Shown here: piece by piece, positions 9,896 through 17,870 of the stretch | Numbering within the stretch: the first letter of the stretch is position 1 | Layout: each line of letters starts with the position of its first letter | Assembly: GCF_004216895.1 (NCBI RefSeq) | Contig: NZ_SGXE01000001.1 | Coordinates: 310,001 to 374,000, forward strand | Length of the DNA: 64,000 bases | Source: Aquimarina brevivitae | GTDB taxonomy: Bacteria > Bacteroidota > Bacteroidia > Flavobacteriales > Flavobacteriaceae | Direction of reading: 5' to 3' | Position numbers and translations under genes: made by a program | The notes under the pieces: generated by a model | Database searches by the model: none | What the model saw: the letters and a program-made list of their open reading frames with translations, nothing else | What the model was told of the DNA's origin: nothing

Positions 9896-10189
9896 ATGCA
9901 TAAAGAAAGATATAGTTTTCTCCTCAACTCAAAAAAAACCACAAGGATGCGAAGCCGTCGTTCTGCATATCCGAAACTTTATGTACTTAATTATGCTAAA
10001 ATTAAAGATCAATTTCGACAAGAAGTAAATAATTATCGCAACCACCCAGAACTTATTAATATCGAAGAATTCGCAATGAACTATTCCTTAGGGTATCATA
10101 TCTGTCATAATATTGAAGACTTTATCAGTAAGGAATGTATGTTTTTGGAAGTAAAAAAATACCTGGAAGGAATTCATTTTTTTGCTTAA
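9896..10189 (+). CDS. Small basic protein of unknown function
   Basis: A 97-residue frame starting with ATG at 9896. The first 30 residues are rich in Lys, Arg and Ser; the rest is mixed and aromatic with a few Cys and His (YHICHN, KECMF). There is no signal peptide, membrane segment or domain I recognise. It stands alone between AT-rich gaps of 193 and 285 bp, in the same direction as mfd. It reads as a genuine protein sequence rather than a shadow frame, since no competing gene overlaps it. Function is unknown. Confidence 0.55.
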   Translation: MHKERYSFLLNSKKTTRMRSRRSAYPKLYVLNYAKIKDQFRQEVNNYRNHPELINIEEFAMNYSLGYHICHNIEDFISKECMFLEVKKYLEGIHFFA

Positions 10190-10474
10190 TCCTCATTTAC
10201 CTCTATTTTTATACTATTATCTGATTTAATTGGCTAACTTCCTAAGTCTTTATTTCATCTAGATATTTACTATATTTCGCAATAATTATATTTAAAGTAC
10301 TTTGTTCTTACCCCTTATAAACGTTGGTTTGTCGGGTTAATGACGGGTCAAAGTCAAGCGGAATCATTTGAGATATTTAAGCCATCCCTTAATATTGCAT
10401 CAGAAATGAAAGAGAAAACGAATACTGATAAACAAACAACAGTAAGTAGTCCGCTTTCTAAAAATGCAAGTATT

Positions 10475-11317
10475 ATGAAACAGCCAGAATTAGGTCTTAA
10501 AATTTCTGAACTTCGAAAATCGAAAGGTTATACGCAAGAGGAGCTTGTTGAAAAATGCAACATAAGTGTACGTACCATTCAACGTATTGAAGCCGGTGAG
10601 GTTACCCCGAGAAGTTATACCATCAAAACTATACTCTCCGCCTTGGATTATAATTTAAAAGACATTAAATCCGAAAGCAATACCATTACTGACGAATTTA
10701 AACGATTCTTTCACTTAGAGATAGATGACTCAAAAGAGGCTGGTCATCTTATACAACAATTGAACTTCGCCTGGATTAGTGGTATTATTTATTTTATGCT
10801 CGGTTTTGGTGAAATCGCTGTAGATTATGCACGTTACGAAAATAACGAAATGGTTGTAAGCACAGTGTTTTATATTGTTCTTAAACTATTGGTCTTAGTC
10901 TCTTTAGTATTATTTACCAGAGGATTTGTACTTACTGGTAAACTATTCAATAATTATCTGCTTAGAATTACAGCTTTCATATTCATATTCATAGGATGTG
11001 TTTTTTACTGTTATGATATACTATCTTTATTTACCGGGACTTTTGAGTACCAATTTGTTTTAGGAGCGCAAGCCATAACCTATGGAATAATTGGCTTACT
11101 CTTTGGAATAGGCATCTTAAGACTACAAAAAATCTTAGGCACTATAGCCCTGGTGACCGGCATCTTTGAGATCATTAGTTACGGATTTATGATTACGGTC
11201 TTGCTTGCTATTGTAGGTCTCTTTTTCCTTACACCTACTATCATTTTAGAAATTATTCTTCTTTATAAAGTAAGCCAAATGATCAAAGCCAAATATAAAG
11301 AACTGACCACTCCGTAA
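10475..11317 (+). CDS. XRE-family helix-turn-helix regulator fused to a multi-pass membrane domain
   Basis: Residues 1-65 from the chosen ATG are a classic Cro/C1-type helix-turn-helix (LRKSKGYTQEELVEK, then VRTIQRIEAG). After an acidic linker come five or six hydrophobic helices filling the rest of the roughly 280 residues. It should be a membrane-tethered DNA-binding protein. An ATG at 10340 gives 45 extra residues, polar and low-complexity, that precede the HTH; HTH proteins of this type usually begin just before the HTH, so 10475 is preferred but not proven. The next gene, 91 bp downstream, encodes a secreted protease-like protein. The signal sensed and the target genes are unknown. Confidence 0.8.
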   Translation: MKQPELGLKISELRKSKGYTQEELVEKCNISVRTIQRIEAGEVTPRSYTIKTILSALDYNLKDIKSESNTITDEFKRFFHLEIDDSKEAGHLIQQLNFAWISGIIYFMLGFGEIAVDYARYENNEMVVSTVFYIVLKLLVLVSLVLFTRGFVLTGKLFNNYLLRITAFIFIFIGCVFYCYDILSLFTGTFEYQFVLGAQAITYGIIGLLFGIGILRLQKILGTIALVTGIFEIISYGFMITVLLAIVGLFFLTPTIILEIILLYKVSQMIKAKYKELTTP

Positions 11318-11346
11318 TCTCTTTCATAAATTTTAATTCCCTTACT

Positions 11347-11372
11347 GCTATCAAGCTTCTAAACTTGATAGC
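11347..11372 (+). terminator. Hairpin after the membrane HTH gene
   Basis: A perfect 9-bp inverted repeat, GCTATCAAG and CTTGATAGC, separated by 8 bases. It lies between two same-strand genes and has no clear T-tract, so it may be a weak terminator, an RNA-stability hairpin or an operator. Confidence 0.4.
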
Positions 11373-11408
11373 CCAAACAACTATTGTCTAATTTTAAAAC
11401 AAATTATT

Positions 11409-12311
11409 ATGAAAAAAGTAGCTCTATTTACATTGCTTCTATGCACTACTGCAACCCATTTATTTTCACAAAACAAAGTCGATGTCATTTTTTTAACGGA
11501 TCACTATGAAGCCTATCTACAAAAAGCTAATAGCTCTGCAGACCAACAAGAGTTGTACACTTCAACCGTACAGCTACCGATTTATAGCACCTATTTTAAA
11601 ACCAGTCAATACGCACCCTTTGTCTTCGAGGAACTAGCAAGCGAAACAGTGAATAATGAAAAACTTACCAGTCAAGTGAAACAGATCAAATCCAATAAAG
11701 CCAAGATACAGGAATTGATAGAAAAAAGTTTTGAAAAGTGTACTACTAGTATTCCTCTTGATCAACTATCGATATATGTAATCCCTCCTAAAAGTGAACT
11801 GAATTTTATGTCCGATACAATGAGTGGTGTATTTGGCTTAACTGCAGGAGAAAATGCGATATTGCTCTCCATCGACCCAACGATCAATGGCTGGGAAAAA
11901 ATGCTGAGTTATGCGGTTGCACACGAGTATTACCACGCCTACTGGACCAAACAAAATTATCATAAAATAACCGGATGGAATATATTGGATTTTATGTGTT
12001 TTGAAGGTAGAGCAGACTATTTTGCCAAACAATTATTTCCGAAGGTAAGAACTCCCTGGACCGAAACCTTATCTAAACAAGAAGAAAAAGAACTTTGGGA
12101 ATCACTTTTGCCTGAACTTACCAATCAAGATTTTGAATTTTTGCTGCAGGTAATGTTTGGCTCCGACAACTATCCTAAGTGGGGTGGATATGCACTCGGT
12201 TATACCATTACCAACAACGCATTGCAAAAAGAAAACACGTTAAGCATTAGCGAATGGACTACTAAACAGCCTATAGAACTTTTAGCGCTTACCGATTTTC
12301 AAACGGATTAA
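11409..12311 (+). CDS. Secreted DUF2268-like gluzincin metalloprotease
   Basis: A 300-residue exported protein. Residues 1-20 form a Sec signal peptide with a cleavage-like LFSQ end. The zinc-protease signature is H172-E-Y-Y-H176, and E200 in FEGRADYFA is in the right place for a third ligand. That HExxH plus downstream E(G)xAD pattern is what DUF2268-type predicted Zn-dependent proteases show. No pro-domain is obvious. It follows a membrane-bound HTH regulator and ends against a minus-strand aldo/keto reductase with a shared hairpin between them. Substrate and site (periplasm or outside) are inferred only from the signal peptide. Confidence 0.7.
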   Translation: MKKVALFTLLLCTTATHLFSQNKVDVIFLTDHYEAYLQKANSSADQQELYTSTVQLPIYSTYFKTSQYAPFVFEELASETVNNEKLTSQVKQIKSNKAKIQELIEKSFEKCTTSIPLDQLSIYVIPPKSELNFMSDTMSGVFGLTAGENAILLSIDPTINGWEKMLSYAVAHEYYHAYWTKQNYHKITGWNILDFMCFEGRADYFAKQLFPKVRTPWTETLSKQEEKELWESLLPELTNQDFEFLLQVMFGSDNYPKWGGYALGYTITNNALQKENTLSISEWTTKQPIELLALTDFQTD

Positions 12312-12324
12312 AAGTAAGCAAAAG

Positions 12325-12352
12325 ATTAGGCAGAATTAGTTTTCTGCCTAAT
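12325..12352. terminator. Bidirectional terminator hairpin between convergent genes
   Basis: ATTAGGCAGAA (12325-12335) and TTCTGCCTAAT (12342-12352) form a perfect 11-bp stem with a 6-base loop. It sits between the protease gene and the aldo/keto reductase and overlaps the reductase stop codon. T-rich runs flank it on both strands, so it could serve both. Confidence 0.65.
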
Positions 12353-13250
12353 TTCTAAAATTTTTATAGATACGTTGAGGAAAATGTTGTTTTAACAAAG
12401 CATATTGATTGATATCGATTACTTCTAGTTTTCCATAATTGGCTAGTTCTTCGACCTGAATCCCAGTACTAGCACCAACCACTGCTGTGCTTATAGCTTT
12501 ATGTTTTAAAACATAATCAATAGCCGTGTGAGAGCGCGGTTTGTTTTCCACAGTAGCATTTCGTAACGTGTCTGTATATTTTACTACTTCTTCTTTGGTA
12601 TGCTCCAAATACGCACTCGGCTCTTTACCAGCTAACAGACCTTTTGCAAGAGTACCTCTGGTCAACACACCGATGTTATGATTTAGTAATAGCTGAAGGC
12701 ATTCTTCTTCAGGTCTACGGTCTAACAAGCTGTACTGCATCATCACTGATGCTATATTGGATTTAGCTACAAACGTTTTAATTACATTTGGTCTAATAGA
12801 CGATATTCCATAATATCGTATTTTACCTTGTTCTTTTAAGAGTTCGAAAGCTTCGATAGTTTCGTCAATAGGGTCTTCTATCGTTCCGCCATGTAGTTGA
12901 TACAAATCAATATAATCCGTTTGTAATCGCTTCAGGCTTTGGTCTACTGCTTTTAAAATATACTCCTTTTTAGGGTTCCAAAGCCAATCTGAACCATCTG
13001 GTTTCCATTGATTACCCACCTTAGTAGCGATGATAATATCCTTGCGACAATGTTTTAGACTTTTCCCAAGAATTTCCTCATTTTTACCCTTGTCGTAAAG
13101 ATCTGCAGTATCAAAAAAATTAATCCCACCATCCAATGCTGTATGAATAATTGAAGTAGCAAGCGTTGGGTCTGAAACAGGAAGTGACATGCATCCTAGA
13201 GACACCGCGCTTACGTTCAGTTTAGAGTTTCCTAAATAACGATAATACAT
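12348..13250 (-). CDS. Aldo/keto reductase
   Basis: A 300-residue NADPH-dependent oxidoreductase with the TIM-barrel fold. The catalytic set is visible: Asp and Tyr in FFDTADLYDKGKNEE, Lys in IIATKVG and His in YQLHG. The family reduces aldehydes and ketones; the natural substrate here is undetermined. It is the last gene of a minus-strand run LD-carboxypeptidase, yraN, this gene, with 15 bp separating it from yraN. The stop lies inside a terminator hairpin. Confidence 0.93.
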   Translation of the reverse strand: MYYRYLGNSKLNVSAVSLGCMSLPVSDPTLATSIIHTALDGGINFFDTADLYDKGKNEEILGKSLKHCRKDIIIATKVGNQWKPDGSDWLWNPKKEYILKAVDQSLKRLQTDYIDLYQLHGGTIEDPIDETIEAFELLKEQGKIRYYGISSIRPNVIKTFVAKSNIASVMMQYSLLDRRPEEECLQLLLNHNIGVLTRGTLAKGLLAGKEPSAYLEHTKEEVVKYTDTLRNATVENKPRSHTAIDYVLKHKAISTAVVGASTGIQVEELANYGKLEVIDINQYALLKQHFPQRIYKNFRN

Positions 13251-13265
13251 AAGTATAAAATACGA

Positions 13266-13625
13266 TTAAAAATGATAAAATGCGTCTTCGATATGTTCAA
13301 TTCTCCGGCCCAACTTATTCTCGATAATGGCTACAATATCAAAACGTAACTCTAAATCCAAATCATTCTCGGTAATGTAGTAATCCATGGCCGCAACCAA
13401 ATGTTGTATTTGTTTGGGCTTTACAAAGTCTTGTGGGTTTCCAAATTCAGGAGTGCTTCTGGTTTTGACTTCGGCTGCTACCAAGATTTCATTTTTTGTG
13501 GCGATAATATCCACTTCTGCCTTTCGGTATCTATAGTTCTTTTCGAGTATTGTATACCCTTTTTCTTCTAGCAACGCAATTGCTAGTTTCTCTCCTTTTT
13601 TGCCTAATTCGTTATGCTGTGCCAT
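13266..13625 (-). CDS. yraN: YraN family protein (UPF0102, predicted endonuclease fold)
   Basis: A 119-residue protein of normal length for YraN/UPF0102. The N-terminal GKKGEKLAIALLEEKGY and the core DII...EVKTRS are diagnostic, with Asp, Glu and Lys in the arrangement of restriction-endonuclease-fold (PD-ExK) proteins. Its biochemical role is unsettled in the family; nuclease activity is a structural inference. It begins 2 bp downstream of the LD-carboxypeptidase stop, so it is translationally close to it. Confidence 0.93.
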   Translation of the reverse strand: MAQHNELGKKGEKLAIALLEEKGYTILEKNYRYRKAEVDIIATKNEILVAAEVKTRSTPEFGNPQDFVKPKQIQHLVAAMDYYITENDLDLELRFDIVAIIENKLGRRIEHIEDAFYHF

Positions 13626-13627
13626 AC

Positions 13628-14521
13628 CTAAAGGTAGTTAAGGGTTACGGTTTCACCAACTTGCACAGCCACTTCAGTTCCAAAAAGTAAGGTTTGATTA
13701 TTCTTTACATGCCCAAAAGGACAATTAAAGGCCACCGGAAAATTATAATCTGAAACTATTTCCGCTATGATTTGCAAAGCATCTTTGCCAAAAGGTACTG
13801 TATTATCGTGCATTTTTGTCATTCCCCCGATTAATAAACCCGCTATATTTTCAAAAAAAGCATTACGTTTTAAATTTTGAGCCATTCGATCTACGTGGTA
13901 TAAATATTCATCCAGGTCTTCAATACAAATGATTTTATTTGTGGTTTCGATGGCCGATGCTGATCCACAAAGTGAATATAACATGGATAGATTACCACCT
14001 ATTAATTCTCCTTGCATATGTCCTTGCCTATTTCCAGTATATCCCTTAAAAACAAGCTTTTTTGGTGTCCCAAAAATTGAATTTTTAAACCCTTCAATCG
14101 CAGAGGGTAAACACTTATGCAAGTCGATGGGCATTGGAGCATGCATAGTAGCTACACCTAAGTTATGAATATGCGTATGCAAAACGGTAATATCAGAATA
14201 TCCTATAATCCATTTGGGTTGTTGTTTAAACTTTGAAAAATCGATCTCGTCAATTACTCGCACTGTTCCGTAGCCTCCTCTGGCACACCAAACCGCTGCT
14301 ATTTCATCATTGTCAATCATTGATTGAAAATCAGCCGATCGTTCATTATCTGTACCCGCAAATTGATGATATTCCTTATCAATAGTCTTGCCTAATATAG
14401 GTACTAGACCCCAAGATGCGATTAGCTTCAAGGAAGCTTTAATTTCTTTACTACTCACCTTGCGAGCCGTTGAAACAATACCAATTTTGTCTCCTTTTGT
14501 TAAAAAAGTAGGTTTTAACAT
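13628..14521 (-). CDS. LD-carboxypeptidase, peptidase family S66
   Basis: A 297-residue serine peptidase that removes the terminal D-Ala from murein tetrapeptides during cell-wall recycling, judging by its family. The nucleophile is S109 in GYSD, preceded by the WCARGGYGT loop. The Glu and His of the S66 Ser-Glu-His triad fit the IEDLDE and FGHVKNN stretches. There is no signal peptide, in line with a cytoplasmic recycling enzyme. It heads the three-gene minus-strand run with yraN and the aldo/keto reductase. Confidence 0.93.
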   Translation of the reverse strand: MLKPTFLTKGDKIGIVSTARKVSSKEIKASLKLIASWGLVPILGKTIDKEYHQFAGTDNERSADFQSMIDNDEIAAVWCARGGYGTVRVIDEIDFSKFKQQPKWIIGYSDITVLHTHIHNLGVATMHAPMPIDLHKCLPSAIEGFKNSIFGTPKKLVFKGYTGNRQGHMQGELIGGNLSMLYSLCGSASAIETTNKIICIEDLDEYLYHVDRMAQNLKRNAFFENIAGLLIGGMTKMHDNTVPFGKDALQIIAEIVSDYNFPVAFNCPFGHVKNNQTLLFGTEVAVQVGETVTLNYL

Positions 14522-14624
14522 TTAAAATCTGTTTTTAGTATACTAAGTAACAAATACTTTCGTTTTAATATATTATATTAGGAAGAATTTGTCCCTTAAA
14601 TTTTGCTTTAAATCTAAATAACCT

Positions 14625-16154
14625 ATGTCGCCAGATACTACTTCTTGTAATTTAGCATCCTTAGACGTTTACGTACCCACGCCAGAAAATCCCTGGAATG
14701 TCACTCGAATACATCATTTATACCGCAGGGTTGGTTTTGGAGCCTCCAAAGCTCAGGTCTTAGATGCCCTCGCCCAAAATAATCCAGAAGCACTGGTAGA
14801 TTCTTTAGTAGATGAAGCCTTGGCCTTGGCGCCAACCGTGCCTCCTATTTGGTCTACCTGGAATCGCGATGATTTCGAAGCTGCTGAGGACGCCAATGAA
14901 GCTAACGATACCAGATATTATAAACTGCAAGGTAAATTGCAGATGACTACAGATATGCTTCAAAATAACTTGAGGGATCGATTAACCTTATTTTGGAGTA
15001 ACCATTTTGTAACAGAAGACGATACTTATCGAAGTCCGGCCTATCAGGCACAATATTATAATTTATTACAATTACACGCCATCGGCAATTTCAGAGATTT
15101 TGTGTATGACATTGGGATTTGTAATGCGATGTTAGAATATCTCAATGGCGATGAGAATGTAAGGGATAGACCTAATGAAAACTATGCGCGTGAGTTATAT
15201 GAATTATTTACGTTAGGCGTAGACAACGGATATACCGAAGAAGATATTAGAGAAACTGCGAAGGCGTTAACCGGATATGTAGATACGAATGATATCCCCT
15301 GGGGGGATATTTTATTCAATGCCAATCAATTTAGTAATGATACCAAAACCATATTTGGTCAAAGCGGTAACTGGGGCTATGATGATGTAATTAACATCTT
15401 ATTTCAAGAGCGTACCAATCAAATCGCAACCTTTATTTGTGCTAAATTGTATACTTATTTTGTAAGTACCACTTGTAACGAAGACATTGTTGCACAGATG
15501 GCGCAAACTTTTATCGCTAATAACTTTGAACTTGCACCGGTGTTACGACAAGTATTTAAAAGTCAGCACTTTTTTGACATGGAAGCCATTGGATCCATCA
15601 TAAAAAGTCCGTTGGACTTAACACTATGCTTTTATAATGAATTAGGATTCTCCTTGCCTGCGGACTTTGATACTATAGATTTTTTAAGAGATGCGAGTAG
15701 AACTTTAGGGCAAGATGTATTAAACCCGATCGACGTTGAAGGATGGCAAGGCGACGAGGATTGGATAAGCCCGGATTACCTTATTGGCAGATGGGAAGTT
15801 GCTCGTTTTTTTATCACAAGAGCTTGGGCTGAAAATCAACCGCAATTCAGAGATTTTGTAGTAGGACTACCTATAGGTACTGCTGCAGATGGGGTATTAG
15901 ATGTTTCACTAAGTGGAGCCGATGTTGATATTGCCGTTAGAGCTTTAATCAACTACTTTTTCCCAAGAGGAATCGAAGATCAAATTTTATTTGATGAAAT
16001 TTCAGGTGTTTTTAGGGATATCTTTCCTCCGACCTATTACGAACCTGATGCAACAGATCCAAATATCTGGCGATTGAGCTATAATGAAGTAGCAGATCAG
16101 TTTGTTGCGCTTCTTGATTTTATTATAGATATCCCCGAATTTCAACTTAAATAA
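14625..16154 (+). CDS. DUF1800 domain protein
   Basis: A 509-residue protein matching the DUF1800 family. It has the YRRVGFGAS motif near residue 38, the FWSNHFV region and the GDENVRDRPNENYARELYELFTLG block with its conserved NENYARE. Family members occur in Bacteroidota, Planctomycetes and Proteobacteria, nearly always beside a DUF1501 protein, as here (8 bp downstream). No classical signal peptide is visible at the chosen ATG. The biochemical role is unknown; a link to surface-associated material has been suggested by the partner's export signals only. Confidence 0.9.
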   Translation: MSPDTTSCNLASLDVYVPTPENPWNVTRIHHLYRRVGFGASKAQVLDALAQNNPEALVDSLVDEALALAPTVPPIWSTWNRDDFEAAEDANEANDTRYYKLQGKLQMTTDMLQNNLRDRLTLFWSNHFVTEDDTYRSPAYQAQYYNLLQLHAIGNFRDFVYDIGICNAMLEYLNGDENVRDRPNENYARELYELFTLGVDNGYTEEDIRETAKALTGYVDTNDIPWGDILFNANQFSNDTKTIFGQSGNWGYDDVINILFQERTNQIATFICAKLYTYFVSTTCNEDIVAQMAQTFIANNFELAPVLRQVFKSQHFFDMEAIGSIIKSPLDLTLCFYNELGFSLPADFDTIDFLRDASRTLGQDVLNPIDVEGWQGDEDWISPDYLIGRWEVARFFITRAWAENQPQFRDFVVGLPIGTAADGVLDVSLSGADVDIAVRALINYFFPRGIEDQILFDEISGVFRDIFPPTYYEPDATDPNIWRLSYNEVADQFVALLDFIIDIPEFQLK

Positions 16155-16162
16155 GAATTACC

Positions 16163-17776
16163 ATGTGTCAACATAACCACCATCAATATACTAAATCCGC
16201 TGCATCTTGTAATACTGAAGATCACAAAAAATGGAACAGAAGATCTTTCTTGCAGGCCCTCGGTCTTGTAGGAGGCGGATCTATGATGCTAGCGAATACC
16301 TCGCTTTCAGTATCTAAGCCTTCCCCTTTATCAGCTGCGTTAAGTCAGTCAGAGAATGACAACATTTTAGTCATTGTTCGATTACAAGGAGGTAACGACG
16401 GTTTTAACACCATTATTCCAGTATATGATTATGATATCTATGCTAATGCGCGTCCATTGATTAGAATACCTCCTAGTGAATTTATCAATCTCGAAAGAGA
16501 TCAGTTTGCCATGCCAAAACCGATGAACAAATTAGAATCGGTTTGGGGCGAAGGTCAAATGAAAGTTGTACATGGGGTAGGCTATGAAGATTCTTCATTG
16601 TCGCATTTTACTGGATCTGATATTTGGGCACATACCAATTTGGTAGAAGAGGAAAGATCTGGCTTTATGGGGAGATATTTTCAGGAAATTTATCCAGATT
16701 ATATCTTCAATCCACCGCCAAGCCCACCTTCAATCCAAATAGGAAGTATAGGAAACTTAATTTTTAGAGGACCAGAGAATGATTTTTCCTTTGCCGTTTC
16801 TAACCCAAGACGTTTAGAGCAAATTATTGAAAACGAGCGTTTTTATAACACTTCAGAATTAGGTGATTGTACCTATGAAGATCGACTAAGACACCTTAGA
16901 GAAGTTACCAACACTACCTTTACCTATGCTGAAACCATTAGTGCAGCTTATGAGCGCTCTACAGATTTTGGTGGCTATCTCGATGATAGCATGGGACGAC
17001 AGTTTAATATCATTTCTAGATTGATTAAAGGTAACCTAGGTACCAAGGTTTTTCTAGTGACGTTAGGAGGTTTTGACACCCATAACGATCAGATAAGAAG
17101 ACATCAAGGGTTGCTTAATTCGTTCTCCGAAGGAATAAGTAATTTTTACAAAGACCTTGCTGCTGCTGGATGGGATGACAAAGTCTTAACGATGACGATA
17201 TCAGAGTTTGGACGTCGTTTTAGAGAAAATGGATCTTTAGGTACCGATCACGGAACTGCTGCTCCTATCATGTTTTTTGGAACTGGATTAAACGGTAGCG
17301 GATTTGTAGGAGAACACCCAGATTTATCAAACCTTAGTAGAGGAGGAAACGTATATAACACTACGGATTTTAGACAGGTGTATGCTACGGTGATGAAAGA
17401 TTGGCTCTGTATCGATCAAAGCACCGTGGGCCGTGCATTGTTAGGTGCCGAGTTTGAATCCTTAGATTTAGGATTTAACTGTTCTGGTACAAATCCAAAT
17501 ATCCCTAATGATGGCGAAGGTTTAACTCATATTGTAACATATAGTGATAGTCAAACCTATATCAACATATTCAATCCACAAACTACGCACGTAGATATTG
17601 CTTTGTATAATGTTGTAGGCCAAAAGGTAGCTACGCTTCGAAACGAGATGTTATTAGAAGGACAATACGTAATTAATGTTAAAGAAGCAGCTCAAACTCG
17701 ATTGAGTACTGGTCCATACGTATACCAAATCCAAACCGGTAATGGAAATTACAGCAAATCGATAATCATTTCATAA
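16163..17776 (+). CDS. DUF1501 (sulfatase-like fold) protein with Tat-like signal and T9SS sorting domain
   Basis: A 537-residue DUF1501 protein. A twin-arginine motif R26-R27 (NRRSFLQ) precedes a hydrophobic stretch, indicating possible folded export across the inner membrane. The body carries the alkaline-phosphatase-like features of the family (VRLQGGNDGFN, SEFGRR, DHGTAAP). The last 80 residues are a type A T9SS C-terminal sorting domain (ALYNVVGQKVATL, then GPYVYQI and KSIIIS), which directs passage through the outer membrane. It is co-directional with the DUF1800 gene and ends before a terminator. The substrate is unknown. Confidence 0.9.
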   Translation: MCQHNHHQYTKSAASCNTEDHKKWNRRSFLQALGLVGGGSMMLANTSLSVSKPSPLSAALSQSENDNILVIVRLQGGNDGFNTIIPVYDYDIYANARPLIRIPPSEFINLERDQFAMPKPMNKLESVWGEGQMKVVHGVGYEDSSLSHFTGSDIWAHTNLVEEERSGFMGRYFQEIYPDYIFNPPPSPPSIQIGSIGNLIFRGPENDFSFAVSNPRRLEQIIENERFYNTSELGDCTYEDRLRHLREVTNTTFTYAETISAAYERSTDFGGYLDDSMGRQFNIISRLIKGNLGTKVFLVTLGGFDTHNDQIRRHQGLLNSFSEGISNFYKDLAAAGWDDKVLTMTISEFGRRFRENGSLGTDHGTAAPIMFFGTGLNGSGFVGEHPDLSNLSRGGNVYNTTDFRQVYATVMKDWLCIDQSTVGRALLGAEFESLDLGFNCSGTNPNIPNDGEGLTHIVTYSDSQTYINIFNPQTTHVDIALYNVVGQKVATLRNEMLLEGQYVINVKEAAQTRLSTGPYVYQIQTGNGNYSKSIIIS

Positions 17777-17806
17777 CCTATTTAGATAGGATTTTATAGA
17801 ATAATT

Positions 17807-17839
17807 AAACCCTCACCTTGTATAACTTGGTGGGGGTTT
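17807..17839 (+). terminator. Rho-independent terminator of the DUF1800-DUF1501 operon
   Basis: AAACCCTCACC (17807-17817) pairs with GGTGGGGGTTT (17829-17839), an 11-bp stem with one G-T wobble and an 11-base loop. The T run is short. The metG -33 region lies in the loop. Confidence 0.65.
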
Positions 17840-17841
17840 CT

Positions 17842-17849
17842 TACCTTTG
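17842..17849 (+). promoter_or_regulatory. Promoter -7 element (TAnnTTTG) of metG
   Basis: TACCTTTG fits the Bacteroidota TAnnTTTG consensus. A TTG at 17818-17820 is spaced about 21 bp upstream as a -33 element. The predicted transcript starts near 17856, just ahead of the ATG at 17871, which also argues against the in-frame TTG at 17847 as the start. Confidence 0.65.
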
Positions 17850-17870
17850 TGCCTTATTTTAAAATTACTT

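Noticed and set aside
10340..10474. N-terminal extension of the membrane HTH protein from ATG 10340
   Set aside because: The 45 added residues are low-complexity and precede the usual HTH start; kept as an alternative only.
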